A stretch of 12,142 nt of DNA, taken from the NCBI GenBank assembly GCA_946405045.1, contig CAMJFV010000037.1, positions 1 to 12,142 of the forward strand, read 5' to 3'. The translations under genes and the position numbers were made by a program. This document shows, in pieces, positions 1 to 4,177 of this stretch. The stretch's first letter is position 1. The number at the start of each line of letters is the position of its first letter. Below the pieces are notes generated by a model. That model did no database searches and was not told the origin of the DNA. It saw nothing but the letters and a program-made list of their open reading frames with translations. The DNA comes from an uncultured Bacteroidales bacterium. GTDB lineage: Bacteria > Bacteroidota > Bacteroidia > Bacteroidales > Paludibacteraceae.

Positions 1-132
1 ACCCAAAGAGATGCCCATAACCTTGATTTTACCAAGGTAGATACCTGTTGATATCACTATGGCATAAAGCAAGGCGATATGGGCAACAGACTCATTGCTG
101 GTAAACAAATTAGTCAGCCAAGAAAAGTCCAT
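1..132 (-). CDS. YidE/AspT-family putative transporter, N-terminal fragment
   Basis: Only the first 44 codons are inside the window; the gene runs off the left edge. The start ATG is at 132 on the minus strand. The peptide begins MDFSWLTNLF, continues with a serine/alanine-rich stretch into a hydrophobic helix (residues about 18-33, HIALLYAIVISTGIYLG) and then KIKVMGISLG. This layout (short amphipathic start, first membrane helix, then a G-K-I-K-x-x-G-I-S-L-G segment) is what I recall for Bacteroidales members of the YidE/YbjL/AspT putative transporter family, which are inner-membrane proteins with two membrane halves and central TrkA-C domains; none of the later domains can be seen here. The substrate is unknown. 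The gene is divergent from a LysR regulator at 629, a common arrangement for a regulator and its target. Another N-terminal membrane protein cannot be excluded. Confidence 0.7.
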   Translation of the reverse strand, partial: MDFSWLTNLFTSNESVAHIALLYAIVISTGIYLGKIKVMGISLG

Positions 133-310
133 AATACTTGTATTGGAAATTTGACGACTCTGTTGTTGTTACAGGGATAAACTTTTTGGACAATACGATA
201 CCAACAGAATCTCCATCAATAACGAAACCGTTATTCTTTCCACACGCTGAAATCTTCGAGACGGCTCTCCACACAAATAGAGAAGCGACTACAACTAATA
301 ATGAAACCAT
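110..310 (-). CDS. Possible small single-pass membrane or exported protein (66 aa)
   Basis: This is a 66-codon reading frame whose end overlaps the transporter start by 23 nt in another frame. The product starts with a hydrophobic helix (MVSLLVVVASLFVW, residues 1-14), followed by a polar tail with one cysteine (C23) and many Ser/Thr/Lys. It could be a small membrane protein translated from the same transcript as the transporter, since a TAnnTTTG promoter element lies upstream at 448-455. I recognise no family. Against it: no ribosome-binding site is visible, the overlap with the transporter start is unusual, and an open frame of this length is not rare in such A+T-rich DNA. Treat as tentative. 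Confidence 0.3.
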   Translation of the reverse strand: MVSLLVVVASLFVWRAVSKISACGKNNGFVIDGDSVGIVLSKKFIPVTTTESSNFQYKYYGLFLAD

Positions 311-349
311 GAGTTTTTTTTTATTTTATCTATGTTTTTTAGTTATTAA

Positions 350-421
350 TCATTTTTTTCTTTCCGGCATTGTCACGATATGGAAGAAGAAAAGGATCAA
401 TCCAATTGCGTTCCACATCAT
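350..421 (-). CDS. Possible 23-residue hydrophobic leader peptide
   Basis: A 23-codon frame on the minus strand starts with tandem ATG codons at 421 and reads MMWNAIGLILFFFHIVTMPERKK. It is the first start codon after the promoter element at 448-455. The product would be one membrane helix with a positively charged C-terminus (PERKK), typical of small membrane peptides. It ends 39 nt before the 66-codon frame. No homologue is recognised. It could equally be non-coding leader sequence. Confidence 0.2.
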   Translation of the reverse strand: MMWNAIGLILFFFHIVTMPERKK

Positions 422-447
422 AACGCTTCCGTTTTTGTTCACTGATG

Positions 448-455
448 CAAAAGTA
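448..455 (-). promoter_or_regulatory. Bacteroidales -7 promoter element for the leftward transporter transcript
   Basis: On the minus strand the bases read TACTTTTG, a match to the Bacteroidales -7 consensus TAnnTTTG. Transcription would start near 440 and run through the two small frames to the transporter. No convincing -33 TTTG is seen at the expected distance. Together with the element at 599-606 it frames a divergent control region of about 140 nt, where a LysR-type regulator could bind. Within it, TATAAG (510-515) and CTTATA (540-545), approximate positions, form a weak inverted repeat. Confidence 0.45.
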
Positions 456-598
456 GAGCAGATTTGAATGCGATTTCAGATTTTGTTATGAGTTTTATTG
501 ATAGTTGTTATAAGCAAAATTCGTCAATCATATCATTTTCTTATAGTCATAATTAGCAGAATTAATACACACCATACCCACAATGAATATAAAAGCAC

Positions 599-606
599 TA
601 AATTTG
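599..606 (+). promoter_or_regulatory. -7 promoter element of the LysR-type regulator gene
   Basis: TAAATTTG matches TAnnTTTG exactly and lies 22 nt before the regulator's ATG, implying a leader of only about 15 nt. No clear TTTG is present around -33, so the promoter may be weak or need activation, possibly by autoregulation. Confidence 0.5.
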
Positions 607-628
607 CATCCGAAGATTATTAGATGGT

Positions 629-1534
629 ATGGAACTAAGACAATTGAGAGCATTCGTTAAAATTGCAGAGACCTGCAGTTTTTCGTTAGCAGCAAAAGAA
701 CTTTACGCTACACAAAGTGCCCTTTCTCAGAGTTTGAAGAAATTAGAAGATGAACTTGGTGCGAAACTATTCAATAGGAACAATCATAATGTGGGGTTGA
801 CTGAGGCAGGAGACGCATTGCTTCCGTATGCGAAGAGAACAATAGAAGACGCGGACAATTGCGTCTACAAGATGAACGACCTTATGAATATGAAATGCGG
901 AACTCTTAATATAGGAGTGACACACTCATTCCGTATTCTGACGTCGGATACGATCAACGTCTTCGTGAAAAAATTTCCCAATATAAAACTCAATATTTTC
1001 TATAAGACAAACGACGAACTGCAGAACATGCTTTTCCGTAAGGAGATAGACATCATGCTGGCATTCAAACCAGAGACAATCGCCGAGCAAATTGAGTCAC
1101 ACAATCTGTTTGAGGATAAGCTATGCGCGATAGTCGCAAAAGACCATGTCTTGGCTCAGAAAAGCAGCATCACAATGGAAGAGATCGCCGAATATCCGCT
1201 TATTCTTCCGGCAGAAGGCACACAGGCTCGCAATATGATCGACAGAGTGCTGAAGACAAATCCCGTCGAACTAAAACCACAAATCGTGATCAATGAAATC
1301 ACACCAATCCTGATGCTTGTGTCGTACGGCAAAATGATTTCCATTCTTTCCAGTCTCTCCACCAAAACAAGATCTGATGTAGTGGCGGTACCGGTTGACG
1401 TCACAGACAATGTGATGGAAGGGGCTTTCCTGATTCTGAAAAATTCCTATTTCAAACAATCGGCAAAGGAGTTTATCAAATTGGTCTGCGAAACACATCT
1501 GTTGAGACTGAAGATGGACAGTCTGTTTAATTAA
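629..1534 (+). CDS. LysR-family transcriptional regulator
   Basis: The 301-residue product has the usual length and architecture of LysR-type regulators. Residues 1-60 form the winged helix-turn-helix: MELRQLRAFVKIAE, then AAKELYATQSALSQSLKKLE (helix-turn-helix, about 21-40), then GAKLFNRNNHNVGLTEAG (wing). A linker helix (about 61-88) leads into the periplasmic-binding-protein-like effector domain (about 92-295), starting GTLNIGVTHSFRI. It most resembles the CysB/CynR/CbbR-like branch. It should act as a tetrameric DNA-binding activator or repressor responding to a small ligand, which the sequence does not reveal. The divergent transporter gene is the most plausible target by position (inference). 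The ATG is well placed after the promoter element at 599-606. The stop overlaps a short A+T-rich direct repeat at 1531-1563. Confidence 0.95.
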   Translation: MELRQLRAFVKIAETCSFSLAAKELYATQSALSQSLKKLEDELGAKLFNRNNHNVGLTEAGDALLPYAKRTIEDADNCVYKMNDLMNMKCGTLNIGVTHSFRILTSDTINVFVKKFPNIKLNIFYKTNDELQNMLFRKEIDIMLAFKPETIAEQIESHNLFEDKLCAIVAKDHVLAQKSSITMEEIAEYPLILPAEGTQARNMIDRVLKTNPVELKPQIVINEITPILMLVSYGKMISILSSLSTKTRSDVVAVPVDVTDNVMEGAFLILKNSYFKQSAKEFIKLVCETHLLRLKMDSLFN

Positions 1535-1563
1535 TTCATAATGCTGAATGCTTAATTCATAAT
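1531..1563. repeat. Short direct repeat after the LysR gene
   Basis: TTAATTCATAAT occurs at 1531-1542 and again, identically, at 1552-1563, a 21-nt period. The first copy overlaps the regulator's stop codon. Similar A+T-rich heptamer-like repeats brace the four-helix-bundle gene near 3740 and 4160, though the units differ. Function unknown. Confidence 0.6.
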
Positions 1564-1606
1564 TATTTACACATTTGCAACTTATTTTCATTTTTCTTAT
1601 GTAAAG

Positions 1607-1639
1607 TTTGTCAAAAATGATACACAAATAATATTTTTG
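1607..1639 (+). promoter_or_regulatory. Strong-looking Bacteroidales promoter for a short hairpin RNA
   Basis: TTTG at 1607-1610 and TATTTTTG at 1632-1639 (TAnnTTTG) are separated by 21 nt, in good agreement with Bacteroidales sigma-ABfr promoters. The start point would be near 1645. Within about 50 nt of that point there is a GC-clamped hairpin followed by a T tract, so the promoter seems to drive a very short RNA with possible read-through into the AbiF remnant. Confidence 0.6.
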
Positions 1640-1644
1640 CAATA

Positions 1645-1697
1645 CAAGAACCCGCCAAGCCTCTTTATAATGCTTAAATCGGCGGGTCGTTTTTTAT
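1645..1697 (+). ncRNA. Candidate abiF-associated small RNA (hairpin plus T tract)
   Basis: The predicted transcript contains ACCCGCC (1650-1656) pairing with GGCGGGT (1681-1687), 7 bp. Inside it AAGC (1657-1660) can pair with GCTT (1672-1675), leaving an 11-nt loop and a 5-nt 3' bulge (AAATC). A T tract follows at 1690-1695. A promoter stands immediately upstream and an AbiF/Abi_2 remnant begins 12 nt downstream. A structured RNA found upstream of abiF genes, often ending in a terminator, has been described as the abiF RNA motif, and HEPN-type AbiF toxins have been linked to RNA antitoxins; assigning this hairpin to that class is inference from position and shape. The alternative is a plain terminator for the LysR gene, although the nearby promoter and the interrupted stem fit a small RNA better. 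Confidence 0.5.
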
Positions 1698-1708
1698 TGT
1701 TTTAGTCT

Positions 1709-2097
1709 ATGGTTAATTATTCAAAAAACGTATTTAGATCCTTCAGAACAAGTAAATCTGTTGATTAGTAGAGGACTCGTAATTGATAACAGTAACAAAA
1801 CTCAGCAATATTTGAAACGTATCGGTTATTACCGTATGTCTGCATACTTATATCCTTTACTTGCCACACCTAAAGAAGCTCATGTTTATAAAATACACAC
1901 GTCCATAGATCTCCGATACAATACAGCAAGGCAAAATATTTTTTACTCTCTGTATTATCAAATACTTAATGGATGCCATCGTACCAGAAAATGACATGAC
2001 AACAAAAATTCGATGGTTATTTGTCGAATATTCCAACATTGATTTGTCCGCAATGGGCTTTCCAAAGAACTGGGAAATGGAGCCATTATGGCAATAA
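1709..2097 (+). pseudogene. AbiF/Abi_2-family abortive-infection protein, frameshifted and internally deleted
   Basis: Three reading frames together give the two ends of an Abi_2 (AbiD/AbiF) protein. Frame one starts at ATG 1709 (MVNYSK). After an A6 run (1723-1728) the reading shifts by one base and continues TYLDPSEQVNLLISRGLVID, then YLKRIGYYRMSAYLYPLL, the typical family N-terminus. Near 1905-1920 the match jumps, in a third frame, to the family C-terminus: FFTLCIIKYLMDAIVPEND, then NIDLSAMGFPKNWEMEPLW and a stop at 2095-2097. Family members are around 300 residues; about 125 remain, so roughly 170 central residues, expected to carry the HEPN-type catalytic region, are missing. Intact relatives are RNase-like toxins in phage defence or toxin-antitoxin loci. 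This copy cannot make that protein. The longest intact piece is frame 1728-1994. Confidence 0.85.
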
Positions 2098-2110
2098 ATA
2101 CACATTTTTA

Positions 2111-2141
2111 TTTGCAAAGCGATAAAGAATCTTTATATTTG
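2111..2141 (+). promoter_or_regulatory. Promoter of the OmpA-like gene
   Basis: TTTG (2111-2114), 19 nt, then TATATTTG (2134-2141): a near-ideal TTTG-N19-TAnnTTTG promoter. The predicted start is near 2147, just before ATG 2160. This rules out the longer in-frame start at 2088, which would lie upstream of the transcript start. Confidence 0.75.
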
Positions 2142-2159
2142 AGTCTAAACCATACCGAC

Positions 2160-2570
2160 ATGAAACAAATTGCTTCCATCATATTGGCACTGACACTCGC
2201 CTTCCCCACTTATGCTGAGGGGGGATTTAGATGGTGTCTATCCTTTTTTGATTTTAATTCTCCTATGAAACCTGAATATGAAGCACAGTTAGAAGAACTT
2301 GCAGAGTTCATCAAATCATATCCAGACGAACTGTTTGAGATTTCTGGACATCTGGATGAACGAGCAAGTGAGTGTTTAAGTATAAAACTGGATCAAAAAA
2401 GAGCGGACTACGTTCGACGTCTCCTGATAGACAATTATGGTATTCCTGGATCAATGCTTATCTCTGTAGGAAAAGGCAAACATGAACCATATATCAAGGG
2501 AGCAAAGACGGAAGCAGAACATGAGTGGAATAGAAGAACAGAGATAAGAATCATAAGGAAAGATGAATGA
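2160..2570 (+). CDS. Exported small OmpA-like peptidoglycan-binding protein
   Basis: 136 residues. Residues 1-19 (MKQIASIILALTLAFPTYA) form a signal peptide with likely cleavage after A19; there is no lipobox cysteine at the cut. The remainder is one OmpA C-terminal-type domain: FFDFNSP (29-35), the helix EAQLEELAEFIKSYP, FEISGHLDE (59-67), KRADYVRRLL (80-89), GIPGSMLISVGKGKHEP, and NRRTEIRI near the end. Asp66 and Arg81 occupy the positions that bind diaminopimelate in OmpA-family proteins. The usual GHTD is changed to GHLD. The product is probably a soluble periplasmic or loosely membrane-associated peptidoglycan binder; there is no beta-barrel or lipid anchor. The start is chosen from the signal peptide and the promoter at 2111-2141. 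The gene is convergent with the kor operon and looks unrelated to the AbiF remnant upstream. Confidence 0.88.
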   Translation: MKQIASIILALTLAFPTYAEGGFRWCLSFFDFNSPMKPEYEAQLEELAEFIKSYPDELFEISGHLDERASECLSIKLDQKRADYVRRLLIDNYGIPGSMLISVGKGKHEPYIKGAKTEAEHEWNRRTEIRIIRKDE

Positions 2571-2571
2571 T

Positions 2572-2604
2572 GTAGATTGGGGTGGGTTTGAAAACCACCA
2601 CTAC
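2572..2604. repeat. REP-like hairpin flanked by GTAG/CTAC
   Basis: GTAG (2572-2575) and CTAC (2601-2604) flank GGTGG (2581-2585) paired with CCACC (2595-2599), with loop GTTTGAAAA. GTAG-type tetranucleotides at the foot of a hairpin are a hallmark of REP elements mobilised by IS200/IS605-related RAYT transposases. It begins one base after the OmpA-like stop codon. It may also help stop transcription, but there is no T tract. Confidence 0.45.
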
Positions 2605-2626
2605 GACACATATTATATAATTGTAT

Positions 2627-2647
2627 GGGCAGATTTGAAATCTGCCC
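2627..2647. repeat. Second hairpin of the REP-like pair
   Basis: GGGCAGATTT and AAATCTGCCC are perfect complements around a single central G (2627-2647). The core TTTGAAA is shared with the hairpin at 2581-2599, so the two look related and could form a two-unit REP cluster. Following bases (GTTATTC) are not a T tract, so it is not a typical intrinsic terminator on the plus strand. Confidence 0.5.
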
Positions 2648-2667
2648 GTTATTCATATCCAATTATA

Positions 2668-2701
2668 CAAAAATAGAGACGCAGTTTCCCACGTCTCTAT
2701 T
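2668..2701 (-). terminator. Intrinsic terminator of the kor operon
   Basis: Read on the minus strand, AATAGAGACG (2701-2692) pairs perfectly with CGTCTCTATT (2681-2672) over 10 bp with a 10-nt loop, followed by TTTT (ending at 2668). It lies 24 nt after the korB stop codon, as expected for the operon's end. Confidence 0.8.
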
Positions 2702-2724
2702 AGAATCTATAATGGTAAGATTAA

Positions 2725-3720
2725 TTACTTAACCTCCCAAGTATCATTAGTTTCAAGAAGTTCTGCGAAATTGTGATACTTCTTAGCAGCCTTAACCTCC
2801 TCGATCTGTGCGTTTACAGCATCATCGTAAGTAGGAGCCTCAACATCACGAATAACTCCAAGTGCTACTGGATAATCCATCATAGCAAGCTTTAGCTGAA
2901 GTGTGTTGTCCTCACAATGAGCATCGTGAACAAGGATATCCTTCTCTGTAATACCGTTCTCACCTAGTTTAACAACCTTCACATTGAAGCCATCCTGCAT
3001 TAGTCCGAACTCATTGTTCTCACCGAACAACATCTTCTCACCATGCTTCAAGTAGATAGCGTTCTTTGCGCGACCTTCCTTAGTGTAAACTGCCTCGTGT
3101 GTACCGTCGTTGAAGATAACACAGTTCTGAAGGATCTCACAAACAGCAGCACCCTTATGTGCGTGAGCTGCCTTTAGAACATTAACTGTACCCTCAGCGT
3201 CTGTGGCTACCGCACGTGCGAAGAAGTGACCTCTTGCACCGAAGCAAAGCTCAGCTGGACGGAATGGATCCTCAACTGTTCCGTAAGGAGACGACTTGCT
3301 GACGAATCCTCTTGGTGAAGTTGGAGAGTACTGACCCTTGGTCAAACCATAGATACGGTTGTTAAGAAGGATCATCTTTAGGTCGATATTACGACGGTTA
3401 GCGTGGATGAAATGGTTACCACCGATAGCAAGACCATCACCATCACCACTCACCTGCCATACGCTTAGCTTAGGGTTTGAAACCTTACAACCTGTTGCGA
3501 TCGCAGCGGCACGTCCGTGGATGGTGTTCATACCGTAGGTAGCCATGTAGTGAGGCAGACGGCTTGAACAACCGATACCAGAAATAACTGCTATATCATG
3601 TGGAGCAACGCCAATCTCTGCCATTGCCTTGTGAAGCGACGCCAAGAAGAAGTGGTCACCGCATCCTGGACACCAACGTGGCTGTCCTTTTTTATAATCT
3701 TTAGCTGTGTATTCGCTCAT
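2725..3720 (-). CDS. korB: 2-oxoacid (2-oxoglutarate):ferredoxin oxidoreductase beta subunit
   Basis: 331 residues, full length for the family. The beta subunit holds thiamine diphosphate and one [4Fe-4S] cluster and works in the cytoplasm with KorA, converting 2-oxoglutarate plus CoA to succinyl-CoA plus CO2 while reducing ferredoxin, or the reverse in a reductive TCA branch. Visible motifs: CPGCGD (17-22) and Cys51 in GIGCSS, with Cys200 in EILQNCVIFND as likely cluster ligand; HGRA (69-72); the ThDP/Mg motif GDGDG (92-96) followed by NNRIYG (120-125); and TKGQ (127-130). The start MSEYTAKDYKKGQPRWCPGCG fits known Bacteroidales proteins. It is the last gene of the operon, 26 nt after the four-helix-bundle gene, with no promoter of its own seen, so it must rely on read-through across the inserted gene. 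Substrate choice (2-oxoglutarate rather than pyruvate or branched-chain acids) is inferred from the subunit layout. Confidence 0.93.
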   Translation of the reverse strand: MSEYTAKDYKKGQPRWCPGCGDHFFLASLHKAMAEIGVAPHDIAVISGIGCSSRLPHYMATYGMNTIHGRAAAIATGCKVSNPKLSVWQVSGDGDGLAIGGNHFIHANRRNIDLKMILLNNRIYGLTKGQYSPTSPRGFVSKSSPYGTVEDPFRPAELCFGARGHFFARAVATDAEGTVNVLKAAHAHKGAAVCEILQNCVIFNDGTHEAVYTKEGRAKNAIYLKHGEKMLFGENNEFGLMQDGFNVKVVKLGENGITEKDILVHDAHCEDNTLQLKLAMMDYPVALGVIRDVEAPTYDDAVNAQIEEVKAAKKYHNFAELLETNDTWEVK

Positions 3721-3730
3721 TTTAATCTAA

Positions 3731-3762
3731 AATTAAGAGTTAAGAATTAAGAGTTAAGAATT
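3731..3762. repeat. Tandem 14-bp repeat containing the left inverted repeat of the four-helix-bundle cassette
   Basis: AATTAAGAGTTAAG occurs twice in perfect tandem (3731-3744, 3745-3758) followed by AATT. Bases 3740-3757 are an exact inverse of 4158-4175 on the other side of the four-helix-bundle gene. The repeat includes that gene's last three codons and stop (LNS, stop) and fills most of the gap to korB. Confidence 0.85.
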
Positions 3763-4136
3763 TTTTTCTTTCCATTCTTTGACTCAAGTTTTTGTTTTAC
3801 AGTTTTAATCACACTAGTTAGGATACTAAATAATTCATCTGCGGATCTATGCATTGAATTATATTCAGCGTCACTAATATAATTAGTCCTTTTAAGAATT
3901 CTAAGCCAATATAAAGTCTCATTGCACTCCTTAAATGCTATTTGCATTTTAGAGAGGAAATCCGAATCAGATTGAGCACACTGGGCTTCCGCCACATTAG
4001 CACCAATACTGGTTCCTGATCTTAAGAGTTGTTTTGAACATACATGTTCTTTTCTTTCAAAATGAAGACATTTATATGCATTCACTATACGTACTGCAAA
4101 ATCTTCACTTTTGACACACAACACATTCTCCGCCAT
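3747..4136 (-). CDS. Four-helix bundle protein (S23 / 23S rRNA-IVP family)
   Basis: 129 residues, the usual size for the family. The family signature is clear: KQLLRSGTSIGANVAEAQ (about 35-52), then DFLSKMQIAFKECNETLYWL (about 59-78), predicted as four amphipathic helices. These proteins were first seen encoded in intervening sequences of 23S rRNA genes; they are related to Avd of diversity-generating retroelements and are thought to bind nucleic acid as oligomers, but their job as stand-alone genes is unknown. Here the gene lies between korA and korB in the same direction (39 nt after korA, 26 nt before korB), enclosed by perfect 18-bp inverted repeats, which suggests insertion as a unit. 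Its last residues KKKILNS are encoded partly by the repeat. It is more A+T-rich than its kor neighbours. Co-transcription with kor is very likely. Confidence 0.9.
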   Translation of the reverse strand: MAENVLCVKSEDFAVRIVNAYKCLHFERKEHVCSKQLLRSGTSIGANVAEAQCAQSDSDFLSKMQIAFKECNETLYWLRILKRTNYISDAEYNSMHRSADELFSILTSVIKTVKQKLESKNGKKKILNS

Positions 4137-4157
4137 TAGAAGCGCAATTCTTACTTT

Positions 4158-4177
4158 TTAACTCTTAATTCTTAATT
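4158..4177. repeat. Right inverted repeat of the four-helix-bundle cassette
   Basis: Bases 4158-4175 are the perfect 18-bp inverse complement of 3740-3757. The repeat directly abuts the korA stop codon (4178-4176). A further heptamer-like AATT unit continues to 4177. With the left copy it delimits a unit of about 420-450 bp. Confidence 0.8.

Noticed and set aside
138..467. 109-codon plus-strand frame left of the LysR gene
   Set aside because: It lies antisense to the transporter start and its leftward promoter, has no recognisable motif, and its hydrophobic content comes from poly-T runs.
1857..2117. 86-codon minus-strand frame across the AbiF remnant
   Set aside because: The plus strand here encodes recognisable AbiF termini; the minus frame is antisense and has no family features.
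2088..2159. Longer N-terminus for the OmpA-like protein
   Set aside because: The extra 24 residues overlap the promoter at 2111-2141 and would bury the signal peptide that starts at Met 2160.
3731..3762. CRISPR-like repeat
   Set aside because: The two units are directly adjacent with no spacers; this is a plain tandem repeat linked to the cassette's inverted repeat.
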